Origin: F23-D06 sp045132055 | GTDB taxonomy: Bacteria > Bacteroidota > Bacteroidia > Bacteroidales > WCHB1-69 | Assembly: GCA_045132055.1 (NCBI GenBank) | Contig: JBGURP010000027.1 | Span: 124,001 to 188,000, forward strand | DNA length: 64,000 nucleotides | Direction: 5' to 3' | Shown: piece after piece, positions 41,931-51,130 of the stretch | How positions within the stretch are numbered: the first letter of the stretch is position 1 | Layout of the letters: the number at the start of each line of letters is the position of its first letter | The notes under the pieces: model-generated | What the model saw: the letters and a program-made list of their open reading frames with translations, nothing else | The model's database searches: none | Told to the model about the DNA's origin: nothing | Position numbers and translations under genes: made by a program

Positions 41931-44339
41931 ATGAAAATATGCTTGTCGTTCATAAAGAAACTGTCCGGCACTTTGGTGCTGATGATGTTTGTGCTCTGCT
42001 CAAGCTTTGCGCAACGTGTCACCTTGTCCGGCACAGTGAAGGCTGCCGAGAGCGGCGAATCGCTGATGGGGGCCTACGTCATGCTTGTAGATACGGCCAA
42101 CACGCAGAACCGGCAGGGATGTATCACCAACCAAGCGGGTTTCTACTCCGTCACTGTGCCTACCGGCACCTACCAGATCACCGTCAGCTACATGTCATAC
42201 CAGACCATCAACGAGGTGGTGCACATGAGCAAGAGTGTCATGCGCAACTTCGACATGGAGCAGGAGGCCATAGCGGGTGAGGAGGTTGTGGTCACGGGGC
42301 AGAAGAGCGACCACAACATAGCCAGTGCCGATGTAGGGCGCATGGAGCTGAAGATAGAAACCATCAAAGCGATGCCCGCGCTGATGGGCGAGGCCGACGT
42401 GATCAAGTCGGTGCAACTGCTGCCGGGTGTGCAGTCGGGCGGCGAGGGCAACAGCGGTTATTATGTGCGCGGGAGCGGCACTGACCAGAACCTCATCCTG
42501 CTCGACGAAGCCACGGTTTATAACGCTGGCCATCTGTTCGGGTTCTTTTCCATCTTCAACGCCGATGCGGTCAAGAATGTGGAGCTCATCAAGTCGGGAA
42601 TGCCCGCCTACTACGGGGGAAGAGCCGCATCCATCCTCAACATCTACCAAAAAGAGGGGAACATGAAAAAATACGAGGTGGATGGCGGCATTGGTGTCAT
42701 CTTCTCACACCTGACCGTGCAAGGGCCTCTCAAGAAAAACAAGGCGTCCTTTATCATCTCCGGCAGAAGGACGTACATCGACATGCTTATACAGCCAGTG
42801 CTGCCCTCCACATCGCCGCTTAAAGGCATGGACTTCTACTTTTACGATCTCAACGCCAAGTTCAACGTAATCATCAACGACAAGCACAGGCTCTATTTCG
42901 GAGCCTACTACGGCAATGACGTTTATGGATTCAAGTCGGCCTCGGCGCAAACCGTCTGCAAGTTCCGTTGGGGCAACGCCACCGCCTCTGCCCGCTGGAA
43001 CTACATTATCAACGAACGGATGTTCCTCAACACCTCTGCCACGTTCAGCTACTACGATTTCAACACCGAAATGGGAATGGATGTATTCCAGTTCAAGTTG
43101 AAATCAGGCATCCGCGATTACGGGTTGAAGAGCGAGCTGACTTGGCTTCCCACGCCGAAGCACAACATCCGGTTTGGCGTGCACGACATCCTGCACCAAT
43201 GCCTGCCCGGGCAATATGCGGTACAGGCCGGCGAAGGATTTGATTTCTCTTTGCCGAAAGTGCAACCCTACTTCGCCAACGAGCTGAGCATTTACGCGCA
43301 CGACGAGTGGGACATCGCCAAACGATGGAAACTCAACGCCGGCTTGCGATACACTCATTTCAGCCACATCGGTGCCTTCACCCGTTACCACTTGAACGAG
43401 ACGGGCGCAGTTGTCGATTCCACCGTCTATAAGCCCGGCGAGCTCATCAGCCAGTACAACAAAGTGGAACCGCGTTTGTCGCTCCGTTTCCTGATCGACT
43501 CGTCCACTTCCATCAAGGCTTCCGCCACGCTGAACTACCAGTTCCTGCACCAGATTTCCATGGCCAGCATTACACTGCCCACAGACGTGTGGATGCCCTG
43601 CACCGATCTGCTCAAACCTCAGACTGTAGTACAGGTCTCGTTGGGTGTGTTCCGCAACTTCCACCACGACATGTTCGAGACCTACGTGGACCTCTACTAC
43701 AAGAAGATGTACAACCTCGCGGAGTACCGCGACGGGCTCTCTTTCGAAGCACTGACGGTCAACCCCGACCAGCTCTACGTTTTCGGGCAAGGATGGGCCG
43801 CCGGAGCCGAGTTCTTCGTCAAGAAAACACGCGGCAAATTCACCGGTTTCATCGGCTACACGCTGGGCTACACACGGCGGCAGTTCGACGAGCTCAACAA
43901 CGGCAATCCCTTCTGGGCCAAGTACGATCGCCGGCACGACGTCTCCATCAGCCTCAGCTACGAGATATTGCGCAACAAGCTGAGCGTGTCGGCCCTGTGG
44001 GTCTATCAGACCGGCAATACCATGACCATCCCCATCGGCTACTATTTCTACATGGGCTCATACATCACAGAATTCAGCGAGCGAAACGCCTACCGTATGC
44101 CGCCGTACCATCGCCTCGACATTGCCGTCAACTGGACCATCGCCAAGAAAAAACGCTTCGAGACCGGGCTCAACTTCTCCATTTACAACGTTTATAACCG
44201 CAAAAACCCCTTCTTCATATTCCTCGAGACTTCCACCAATTTCGACGAAAACAGCAACGATTTCTCCATCAACTCCAAAGCCTACCAGATGAGTCTCTTC
44301 CCCATCATTCCGTCGGTGATGTGGTGGTTCAAGTTTTGA
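41931..44339 (+). CDS. TonB-dependent outer-membrane receptor with N-terminal carboxypeptidase-regulatory-like domain
   Basis: The 802-residue protein has a signal peptide (ending SSFAQ), a CarboxypepD_reg-like domain (VTLSGTVKAAESGESLMGAYVMLVDT, about 28-110), a plug domain (ADVIKSVQLLPGVQSGGEGNSGYYVRG, DQNLILLDEATVYNAGHLFGFFSIFNADAVKNVELIKSG-type block about 160-240) and a 22-strand barrel. No long SusC-type signature or adjacent SusD is present; instead a DUF4249 lipoprotein follows, the usual partner of this smaller receptor group. The ligand is unknown. Confidence 0.92.
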   Translation: MKICLSFIKKLSGTLVLMMFVLCSSFAQRVTLSGTVKAAESGESLMGAYVMLVDTANTQNRQGCITNQAGFYSVTVPTGTYQITVSYMSYQTINEVVHMSKSVMRNFDMEQEAIAGEEVVVTGQKSDHNIASADVGRMELKIETIKAMPALMGEADVIKSVQLLPGVQSGGEGNSGYYVRGSGTDQNLILLDEATVYNAGHLFGFFSIFNADAVKNVELIKSGMPAYYGGRAASILNIYQKEGNMKKYEVDGGIGVIFSHLTVQGPLKKNKASFIISGRRTYIDMLIQPVLPSTSPLKGMDFYFYDLNAKFNVIINDKHRLYFGAYYGNDVYGFKSASAQTVCKFRWGNATASARWNYIINERMFLNTSATFSYYDFNTEMGMDVFQFKLKSGIRDYGLKSELTWLPTPKHNIRFGVHDILHQCLPGQYAVQAGEGFDFSLPKVQPYFANELSIYAHDEWDIAKRWKLNAGLRYTHFSHIGAFTRYHLNETGAVVDSTVYKPGELISQYNKVEPRLSLRFLIDSSTSIKASATLNYQFLHQISMASITLPTDVWMPCTDLLKPQTVVQVSLGVFRNFHHDMFETYVDLYYKKMYNLAEYRDGLSFEALTVNPDQLYVFGQGWAAGAEFFVKKTRGKFTGFIGYTLGYTRRQFDELNNGNPFWAKYDRRHDVSISLSYEILRNKLSVSALWVYQTGNTMTIPIGYYFYMGSYITEFSERNAYRMPPYHRLDIAVNWTIAKKKRFETGLNFSIYNVYNRKNPFFIFLETSTNFDENSNDFSINSKAYQMSLFPIIPSVMWWFKF

Positions 44340-44368
44340 TTAGAGATTAATAGATTAGAGATTAGAGA
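44339..44368. repeat. TTAGAGAT-type repeat between the receptor and DUF4249 genes
   Basis: GATTAGAGATTAATAGATTAGAGATTAGAG fills the whole gap between two genes expected to be co-transcribed; it starts directly at the receptor stop codon. Confidence 0.75.
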
Positions 44369-45331
44369 ATGATACATGAACTTATAAGATATTGTTTGAT
44401 ATTCCTCTTCTTTTTGCCTCTGGTATTTACGGGGTGCCAGCAGGAGATTGAGGTGGATTTGCCAGACTACGAGCCCAAGATGGTCGTGGAGGGCACGATT
44501 GAGAATGGAAAACCCGCCATGGTTATCTTGTCTAAAAGCATCTCCTACTTTGCCCATATTGACTTGAACTACCTGCTGAACAACGTTTTCATCCGGGATG
44601 CGGAAGTCTATGTCACCTCTTCTGATGGGGAGACGGAGCGATTGACGTTCCAATATTGCGACGAATCACCCGTGTATTTCGCTTACCGAGGAAACAACAT
44701 CCGGGGCAAGGAGAACACCAGCTACACGCTGACGATCAACTACGATGGCCAGACGTACAAGGCCACCACAACCATCCCGCATACTTTCGAATTGGAGGAT
44801 ATCTGGTTTTCCACCATTTCCGAATACATCAACGCGGACACCATGAGGACCATCCGTGTTCAAATGACCGACAATCCTGCAGAGGAGAACTATTACGCCT
44901 TCCAGCTCAAGGTATCTTGTCCTTCGTTCAAGGACCGCCTTTGGGTAAGCACAGTGCCGATTGCTTTTGATGACAAGACACTCAACGGCATCACCTTCAA
45001 CTACGAGTTGGAGCGGTACGGCTACTCCACCATGTTCTCGTACATGCTATCGGAGGAAGAGCGGCAAGCACAGCGGCGAATCACTTTCCGTCCCGGCGAC
45101 ACTGTGTATGTCAAGCACAGCCAGATGGACCACAACTCATACCGATTCATGCTCACGGGCGGCACTGAGGCCATCATGGGCACCAATCCCTTTACCAATC
45201 CCGCCCCCGTAATCTCCAACATCGAGGGTGAAAACGCTTTAGGTGCATGGTGCGGATTCGCTTCCAAGATTGACACGCTGGTCTGGCCGGACACCATCGG
45301 GTATTTGAACGGCACCTACGTAGCACGCTAA
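44369..45331 (+). CDS. DUF4249 lipoprotein, partner of the TonB receptor
   Basis: The 320-residue protein has a lipoprotein signal (lipobox FTGC, about Cys23), followed by the DUF4249 opening EIEVDLPDYEPKMVVEGTIENG and internal VFIRDAEVYVTSSDG and YTLTINYDGQTYKATTTIP. DUF4249 proteins pair with TonB-dependent receptors in Bacteroidota and are presumed to sit on the cell surface and capture the ligand. Function not established. Confidence 0.9.
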   Translation: MIHELIRYCLIFLFFLPLVFTGCQQEIEVDLPDYEPKMVVEGTIENGKPAMVILSKSISYFAHIDLNYLLNNVFIRDAEVYVTSSDGETERLTFQYCDESPVYFAYRGNNIRGKENTSYTLTINYDGQTYKATTTIPHTFELEDIWFSTISEYINADTMRTIRVQMTDNPAEENYYAFQLKVSCPSFKDRLWVSTVPIAFDDKTLNGITFNYELERYGYSTMFSYMLSEEERQAQRRITFRPGDTVYVKHSQMDHNSYRFMLTGGTEAIMGTNPFTNPAPVISNIEGENALGAWCGFASKIDTLVWPDTIGYLNGTYVAR

Positions 45332-45384
45332 AAAACCGCTTTCTTCTCTTTTCCATTACCCGCCCCGACAAACCAATAATTTTG

Positions 45385-45393
45385 TATTTTTGC
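45385..45393 (+). promoter_or_regulatory. -7 promoter box of the VOC/Hdr-like operon
   Basis: TATTTTTGC, 22 bases before the ATG at 45416. Confidence 0.7.
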
Positions 45394-45415
45394 GGCTTAA
45401 TAATTATTTCATACT

Positions 45416-46486
45416 ATGGATAAATATTGGTTTGCAGGTATAATGCAGATTGGCGTTGGAACAGAGGACTTTTACGCCACGGAGCGATGGCTTCACGACA
45501 TGTTCCAAGCCAACGTCAAGATATTGGAAGACGACACTGTAGCGGAGCGAATGCTGCCCTACACAGGCAACCAGCCGCAGAAGCGACACGCTTGCATCAA
45601 TTGCAACTTGCAGGGCGGCGGCGGATTCGAGATTTGGCAGTATTCGGAACGGAAGCCCATGCCCGTCTCCTTTGACATCCAGATCGGCGACTTGGGCGTC
45701 TTCGCCGCCAAGGTGAAGAGCCACAACATCCCCGCCTACCACGAGGAGCTCTCCAACAAGGGTGCAGAACTCAGTCCTATCGTGACCGACCCGCGAGGCC
45801 TGCCCACTTTCTACGTGCACGACCCCGCCGGCAACTGCTTCCAAGTAGTGGAAGACAACTATATCTTCATCGACAGGGATTACTACTCCGGCGGTGTGGT
45901 GGGCGCCATGGTGGGTGTCACCGACATCGACCGTTCCCTGGTGGTCTATCGCGACATTCTAGGCTACGACACAGTGGTCTATGACAAAACCGGCGTATTC
46001 AGCGATTGGCAAGGCCTTCGCGGGGGCAGCCAGAACTACCGCCGAGTGCTACTTGCCCGTTCCAAGCCGTTCCAAGGCCCATTCAGCGAGTTGTATGGCA
46101 ACAGCACCATCGAGCTGGTGCAGGCCCTCGACCGCACTCCGAGCAAGATTTTCGAAGGCCGCTTCTGGGGTGATCCGGGCTTTATACAACTTTGCTTCGA
46201 CGTCATCAATATGCGCGAACTGGAGAAACGTTGCAATGAGCTGGGCTTCAAGTTCACAGTGGACAGCTGTCCAGACGATACGAAGTTCGGCATGGGAAAG
46301 GCTTCTGGCCATTTCACCTACATCGAGGATCCTGACGGCAATCTCATCGAGTTTGTGGAAACACACTTCATTGCCCTCAACGACAAATTGAACATCAAAC
46401 TTGACTTCCTGAAGAGAGACCGAACCAAGGCTTTCCCAAGATTCTTATTCCATCTGTTACGATTAAACAGAGTTAAACCCCGCTAA
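45416..46486 (+). CDS. Two-domain VOC (glyoxalase/dioxygenase fold) protein
   Basis: The 356-residue protein has two vicinal-oxygen-chelate modules: one from about residue 10 to 150 (MQIGVGTEDFYATERWLHDMF; DPRGLPTFYVHDPAGNCFQVVED) and one from about 160 to 325 (VVGAMVGVTDIDRSLVVYRDILGYDTVVYD; FTYIEDPDGNLIEFVETH). DPxGN followed by E/Q-V/F-V is the C-terminal VOC metal-ligand motif. This could be an isomerase, lyase or dioxygenase on a carbonyl- or thiol-bearing metabolite; no specific activity can be assigned. It is three bases upstream of the HdrC-like gene, so it belongs to the same operon. Confidence 0.84.
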   Translation: MDKYWFAGIMQIGVGTEDFYATERWLHDMFQANVKILEDDTVAERMLPYTGNQPQKRHACINCNLQGGGGFEIWQYSERKPMPVSFDIQIGDLGVFAAKVKSHNIPAYHEELSNKGAELSPIVTDPRGLPTFYVHDPAGNCFQVVEDNYIFIDRDYYSGGVVGAMVGVTDIDRSLVVYRDILGYDTVVYDKTGVFSDWQGLRGGSQNYRRVLLARSKPFQGPFSELYGNSTIELVQALDRTPSKIFEGRFWGDPGFIQLCFDVINMRELEKRCNELGFKFTVDSCPDDTKFGMGKASGHFTYIEDPDGNLIEFVETHFIALNDKLNIKLDFLKRDRTKAFPRFLFHLLRLNRVKPR

Positions 46487-46488
46487 TC

Positions 46489-47088
46489 ATGACACTTACC
46501 GACCTAATCAAACAGGATGTCCGATACGAAGAGGCACTCAAGGCGTGCATGAACTGCGGCATGTGCACGGCGGTGTGTCCGGCAGCAGAATTCTATGACT
46601 ACGACCCGCGCCGCATCTGTGACACGGTTCAGCGTGGCGACGAAAATGCTGTGGAGAAGCTCTTGCGTTCTGATACTATTTGGTACTGCGGACAGTGTAT
46701 GTCGTGTAAACCGCGATGCCCACGCGGCAACGCCCCTGGTGAAATCATTACTGTGTTGCGCAAGATTTCCCAAGAGTTAGGCTATTTCAAAGACAGCGAG
46801 ATGGGACGCCAGCAAGTGGAGTTGATGAACGGCATCGAGCAAAACATCCTCGACATCGGCTACTGCGTGCACCCCGACCGTGTGGACCCTGACAAGCACA
46901 TTGAACAAGGTCCCGTGTGGCGCTGGTTTATCGACAACATTGAGGAGATTGCGCCCAAGCTGGGTGCCAACTACCACGGCGAAGGCTCCGGAGCACTGCG
47001 CACCATCCCGCATGAGGACATGGCAGAAGTACACAAGATTTTTGAGGTGACCGGAGGCATGGATCTTCGAGATAAAGTATTGAAATAA
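46489..47088 (+). CDS. HdrC-like protein with two 4Fe-4S cluster motifs
   Basis: The 199-residue protein has two ferredoxin-type motifs: Cys20, Cys23, Cys26, Cys30 (CMNCGMCTAVCP) and Cys67, Cys70, Cys73, Cys77 (CGQCMSCKPRCP). HdrC of heterodisulfide reductase and GlpC-type proteins share this layout. The C-terminal ~110 residues (QQVELMNGIEQNILDIGYCVHPDRVDPDKHIEQGP) are an extension not present in a minimal HdrC and hold further His and Cys. Cytosolic, or peripheral on the membrane partner. It starts two bases after the VOC gene stop. Confidence 0.86.
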   Translation: MTLTDLIKQDVRYEEALKACMNCGMCTAVCPAAEFYDYDPRRICDTVQRGDENAVEKLLRSDTIWYCGQCMSCKPRCPRGNAPGEIITVLRKISQELGYFKDSEMGRQQVELMNGIEQNILDIGYCVHPDRVDPDKHIEQGPVWRWFIDNIEEIAPKLGANYHGEGSGALRTIPHEDMAEVHKIFEVTGGMDLRDKVLK

Positions 47089-47089
47089 C

Positions 47090-47434
47090 ATGGCAGACTT
47101 TGGATTCTCTATATCGAAAACCCGCTCGATAAATCTCTCCAAATCAGATTTATCCAAATTCGAGCACCTGAAGGAACTGGTTCCCTCCTTCAAACGCTGC
47201 ATCAGCTGCGGAGACTGCACCGCATCCTGTTCGGCACGCCAGTTCACCGACTTCAACATCCGCAAGACACACTGCTATTTCCGCAGAGGACAGTATGACA
47301 AGCTGGAACAAGAACTCCAGAAATGCATGCTCTGCGGCAAATGCACACTCGTTTGCCCGAGAGGCGTCAACCTGCGTTCTCTCATCATCAACATGCGCCA
47401 AATACTCACCAACACTAACGAGATCATAGGATAA
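47090..47434 (+). CDS. Small 4Fe-4S dicluster protein (second HdrC-like subunit)
   Basis: The 114-residue protein has cluster motifs at Cys37, Cys40, Cys43, Cys47 (CISCGDCTASCSAR) and Cys79, Cys82, Cys85, Cys89 (CMLCGKCTLVCPRG). Only the second keeps the proline after the last Cys. Its stop codon overlaps the next gene's ATG (TAATG), so the two are translationally coupled. Probably an electron-carrier subunit of the same complex. Confidence 0.86.
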   Translation: MADFGFSISKTRSINLSKSDLSKFEHLKELVPSFKRCISCGDCTASCSARQFTDFNIRKTHCYFRRGQYDKLEQELQKCMLCGKCTLVCPRGVNLRSLIINMRQILTNTNEIIG

Positions 47435-49218
47435 TGGAAAACTTCAGTCCTTTCGTATTGCCATTTGTATTGGGATCCATCGCGCTCCTGATCATCTGTC
47501 TGTACAAATATATCCGCTGGATACGGCAGTTCGACCGTCTTCAGCAGAAGACGCTGCTCAAGAACATCATCTCCATCAAGTTCCTGCCCGCCATCGGAGA
47601 GATGTTCCGCGAGTGCCTGTTGCACGTGCGCATCACCAAGAAAAACTGGCGATTGGGCTATATGCACCGCAGCATCGCCTTCGGTTGGTTCCTGCTGATT
47701 GTGGTCGGCGCCATCGAGAGCCGAATCGGCACCAAGGGAAACTTCCACTACTGGGTGGCCATCTTCTACCGTTACTTCCATCAAGCTCCGCCAGACACAC
47801 ACACCGCATGGGTATTCACCCAATTGATGGATTTTCTTTTGCTCTACGTTTTGTCTGGTATTTTCCTGGCTCTTGTCAAGAAAATCCATTCCAAGATACT
47901 GGGTATGAAACGTGCCACGAAGCACACGGTCATGGACCGGGCCATTCGAGTCTCCTTGTGGGGTATCTTCCCGCTCCGTCTGCTCAGCGAGTCAGTATCC
48001 GCATGCCTGTATCACAACGGCGGTTTTCTCACCCAGACCATCGGAGATCTATTCAGCACCCATGTGGCAGAAGTTTTGGAGATGCCATTCTGGACGCTCT
48101 ACTCCATCGACCTGTGCGTCTTCTTCGTGCTGTTGCCGTTCACCCGCTACATGCACATCTTCACGGAAGTGTTCCTTATCTACTTCCGCAAGGTAGGTCT
48201 GCGCGAGCACACCAAGCTGACCGGTTTCTCCAAGTTCGAGCTTAGCTCATGCTCCCGCTGCGGCATGTGCATCGATGTATGCCCATTGTACAAAGATCTG
48301 GGCATTACCGACGTGCAGTCGGTTTATCTGCTGCGCAATCTCCGTAACCTGGAGCATCACAAGGACATCATCGCCGCCGGCAAGAACTGCCTGATCTGTC
48401 ATCGCTGCGCCGAGGAGTGTCCTGTGAACATTGATCTGATGAACCTGCGGCGCATCTCCCGAGACAAAGGCGAGCTGGACCTGATCGACAATTACAAATA
48501 TCTCAACAAGGTCAAATCTTTCAACGCCATTGGACGTGTGGCCTATTTCGGCGGGTGCATGTCTCATCTTACCCCCGGCATCACAGAGTCCATGCAAACC
48601 ATCTTCAGGGCTGTGGATCAAAAATACTGGTTCATGGATGAGGACAAGAGCATCTGCTGCGGACGGCCCCTGCTGCAACAGGGTTTCAACAACCAGGCGG
48701 CAGAATTGCGACGCAAGAACACCGAGCTCATCATCAACTCTGGCGCCCAGATGCTGATTACCTCCTGCCCTATTTGCTACACCTCTTTCAAGAAAGAATA
48801 CAAGCTCTCCATTCCGGTGCTTCACCATACGGAATACATCAATATGCTCATCAAAAATGGCAAGCTGAAGGTGCAAAAGAGCGACTTGAAAGTCACCTAC
48901 CACGACCCTTGCGAGTTAGGGCGCGGTTGCGGCATCTACAAAGAGCCACGCAAAGTGCTGAAAGCTGTTTCCACCCTGCTCAAGACCCAAAACGAGAAGG
49001 AGAACAGCCTCTGCTGCGGTTTGAACCTCGGCAACACGGTCATCTCCTTAGAGCAGCAAAGTACCATACGAAACTCGGCATTGGACAATCTCATGGCACC
49101 CAATCCGGATGTCATTGCCACTGCCTGCCCCATGTGCAAGAAAGCCTTCCTGCACGGCACTAACGCCAAAGTAAAGGACATCGCCGAGATTGTGGCGGAA
49201 AATATTGAAAAGAAATAA
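47434..49218 (+). CDS. Membrane-bound HdrE/HdrD-like iron-sulfur oxidoreductase with two CCG domains
   Basis: The 594-residue protein is a fusion. Residues 10-250 hold about five hydrophobic helices (e.g. 8-27, 80-95, 128-148, 222-240) resembling NarI/HdrE-type cytochrome-b membrane domains with His residues at 78 and 107. Then come two 4Fe-4S motifs (Cys273/276/279/283; Cys319/322/325/329), then two CCG domains: Cys375, Cys408-Cys409, Cys445/448 and Cys493, Cys527-Cys528, Cys565/568. CCG domains in HdrB/HdrD bind noncubane clusters that reduce disulfides. No HdrA (flavin) is present nearby. This could pass electrons between a membrane quinone pool and a soluble partner. Confidence 0.85.
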   Translation: MENFSPFVLPFVLGSIALLIICLYKYIRWIRQFDRLQQKTLLKNIISIKFLPAIGEMFRECLLHVRITKKNWRLGYMHRSIAFGWFLLIVVGAIESRIGTKGNFHYWVAIFYRYFHQAPPDTHTAWVFTQLMDFLLLYVLSGIFLALVKKIHSKILGMKRATKHTVMDRAIRVSLWGIFPLRLLSESVSACLYHNGGFLTQTIGDLFSTHVAEVLEMPFWTLYSIDLCVFFVLLPFTRYMHIFTEVFLIYFRKVGLREHTKLTGFSKFELSSCSRCGMCIDVCPLYKDLGITDVQSVYLLRNLRNLEHHKDIIAAGKNCLICHRCAEECPVNIDLMNLRRISRDKGELDLIDNYKYLNKVKSFNAIGRVAYFGGCMSHLTPGITESMQTIFRAVDQKYWFMDEDKSICCGRPLLQQGFNNQAAELRRKNTELIINSGAQMLITSCPICYTSFKKEYKLSIPVLHHTEYINMLIKNGKLKVQKSDLKVTYHDPCELGRGCGIYKEPRKVLKAVSTLLKTQNEKENSLCCGLNLGNTVISLEQQSTIRNSALDNLMAPNPDVIATACPMCKKAFLHGTNAKVKDIAEIVAENIEKK

Positions 49219-49940
49219 TGGATATGAATACGAGATTAAGTGTCAACATCAACAAAGTAGCCACCATCCGCAACGCACGCGGAGGCAATATGCCCGACCT
49301 AATCCAGGTGGCCAAAGACTGCGAGCGCTTCGGCGCACAAGGCATCACCGTACACCCGCGCCCGGATGGACGCCACATCAAATACCAGGATGTCTATGAC
49401 TTGAAGAAAATCGTCACCACGGAGTTCAACATCGAAGGTTATCCCTCCGACAGTTTCATGGAATTAGTGACAACTGTGGTTCCCACGCAGGTGACGCTCG
49501 TACCGGATCCGCCCGAGGCGCTGACCTCCAACGCCGGCTGGGACACGCTTGCCAACCGTGAGTTCCTTACAGGAATCATCAACCGATTGCACGACAAGGG
49601 CATCCGCGCCAGCATCTTCGTGAACGCTGATCCTAAGATGGTAGAAGGGGCCAAAGCCACTGGCACCGACCGTGTGGAACTCTACACCGAGTCGTACGCC
49701 GCCAACTACCTCAAAGACCGCGAAGCTGCCATCCGCGATTTCGTCGTTGCTGCACAAGAAGCCGAAAAACAGAATATCGGCCTCAACGCCGGTCACGACC
49801 TCTCGTTGGTGAACTTGAAATACTTCCAAGAGCAGATTCCAGGCCTTTTGGAGGTTTCCATCGGCCATGCGCTGATCTGCGATGCGCTGTATCTCGGTTT
49901 ACAGGAAACCATCCGCCAGTATCTGCTGCAGCTGCAATAG
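49218..49940 (+). CDS. pdxJ: Pyridoxine 5'-phosphate synthase PdxJ
   Basis: Condenses 3-amino-2-oxopropyl phosphate with deoxyxylulose 5-phosphate to give pyridoxine phosphate. The 240-residue TIM barrel has LSVNINKVATIRNARGG, GITVHPRPDGRHI (about 39-51), VTLVPDPPEALTSNAGWD (about 93-110), and the phosphate-loop region VSIGHALICDAL. Start ATG overlaps the previous stop; an ATG six bases on is also possible. It is the last gene of the coupled block before the radical SAM gene. Confidence 0.96.
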   Translation: MDMNTRLSVNINKVATIRNARGGNMPDLIQVAKDCERFGAQGITVHPRPDGRHIKYQDVYDLKKIVTTEFNIEGYPSDSFMELVTTVVPTQVTLVPDPPEALTSNAGWDTLANREFLTGIINRLHDKGIRASIFVNADPKMVEGAKATGTDRVELYTESYAANYLKDREAAIRDFVVAAQEAEKQNIGLNAGHDLSLVNLKYFQEQIPGLLEVSIGHALICDALYLGLQETIRQYLLQLQ

Positions 49941-49943
49941 CCG

Positions 49944-50903
49944 ATGACTGCCAAGCATCGGGTCATTCCCATTTTCATCCCGCAGAAAGCGTGCCCGCAC
50001 CGGTGCACGTACTGCAACCAGTTTGCCATTGCAGGCCAAGACCATATTCTTAGCCCTGAAGAGGTTAACAGCATCATCCAACAGCATTTGGCCACCATAC
50101 CGAAAGGCAGCCACATCCGCATTGCCTTTTTCGGAGGCAGTTTCACCGGCATGAGCATTGATGAACAGAACGCCTATTTGGATGTGGCATATCCCTACGT
50201 GCAAAACGGCACAGTGGAGGGCATCCAGCTCTCCACCCATCCCGATTACATCAGCCTGGAGATTTTGGACAACCTCAAACAGCACGGCGTCACCCTCATC
50301 GAGCTGGGTGCTCAGTCTTTGGACGACGAAGTGCTGCAGGCTGCCAACCGGGGGCACACGGTGCAACAGGTGCAGGAGGCCTCCGCCATGATACGGAAGC
50401 ACGAATTTGAATTAGGCTTGCAGATGATGATCGGGCTGCCCGGCGACACGAAAGAGAAAGCCCTGCGCACCGCCCAAAACATTGCCGACTTCGGGGCAAC
50501 ATGCACCCGCATCTACCCAACCCTCGTGGTCAATGGCACGCGCCTCGCCACCGACTATGCCGAGGGGCGCTACCAGCCACTCTCGCTGGAAGAGGCCGTG
50601 GATTGGTGCAAGGATCTGTATCTGTTTTTCCAAGAAAGAGACATCACCGTGCTGCGCATGGGATTGCACCCCTCCGAAGGACTGCTTTCCGGCAGCAGCT
50701 ACCTTGCCGGACCGTTCCATGTCTCATTCAAAGAACTCGTATTATCGGCCATCTGGCATGATAGAATTCTGGAACAATTGCACGGCAATCCCCAAGCAGA
50801 GGCAACTATCAAGGTACCCGCAGGAGATATCAACTATGCGGTCGGATATGGCGGTTGTAACCGCAAAAAATTTCCAAATGTTTCTTTCCTAATTGAGAAT
50901 TGA
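49944..50903 (+). CDS. Elp3-like radical SAM protein without acetyltransferase domain
   Basis: The 319-residue protein opens with VIPIFIPQKACPHRCTYCNQ: CxxxCxxC for the radical SAM cluster (Cys17/21/24). FFGGSFTG near 65 is the SAM GGE-like motif (GGS), ELGAQSLDDEVL and LMMIGLPGDTKEKA follow. This is the Elp3/YhcC-type family found on many bacterial genomes, some of which modify tRNA; the substrate here is unknown. It follows pdxJ by three bases. Confidence 0.86.
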   Translation: MTAKHRVIPIFIPQKACPHRCTYCNQFAIAGQDHILSPEEVNSIIQQHLATIPKGSHIRIAFFGGSFTGMSIDEQNAYLDVAYPYVQNGTVEGIQLSTHPDYISLEILDNLKQHGVTLIELGAQSLDDEVLQAANRGHTVQQVQEASAMIRKHEFELGLQMMIGLPGDTKEKALRTAQNIADFGATCTRIYPTLVVNGTRLATDYAEGRYQPLSLEEAVDWCKDLYLFFQERDITVLRMGLHPSEGLLSGSSYLAGPFHVSFKELVLSAIWHDRILEQLHGNPQAEATIKVPAGDINYAVGYGGCNRKKFPNVSFLIEN

Positions 50904-50948
50904 TGGCACTGATATAAATGATTGCTGCTCTGTTGTGCCACAAGGGGA

Positions 50949-51093
50949 TAATTCCCCTTCTGAATCCAGAAGGGGTGCCCGAAGGGCGGGGTAGTTCATT
51001 TGGACTTTTATTCCTTATTTTTCTAATGTATTCAGATTCTTGATATTACTACCCCAGCCTGCGGCTACCCCTTCTAAAATAGAAGGGGAATTA
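50949..51093. mobile_element. Candidate miniature inverted-repeat element (~145 bp)
   Basis: Left arm 50949-50994 and right arm 51049-51093 are near-perfect inverted copies: TAATTCCCCTTCT..AGAAGGGG..GGGGTAG, differing only in hairpin-loop bases and a few internal positions. Each arm also folds on itself (CCCCTTCT/AGAAGGGG). The ~54-base centre is AT-rich and non-coding. No transposase is encoded. It sits between convergent genes. Flanking target duplications were not seen clearly. Confidence 0.7.
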
Positions 51094-51130
51094 GTTCTGT
51101 GCGGCATCAAGATTCCAAGAAATAAAGGAG

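Noticed and set aside
47434..49218. Glycerol-3-phosphate dehydrogenase GlpC or lactate-oxidase LldE assignment for the HdrE/HdrD-like protein
   Set aside because: The membrane domain and two CCG domains fit, but no GlpA/GlpB or LldF/LldG genes are present, so a specific role is not supported.
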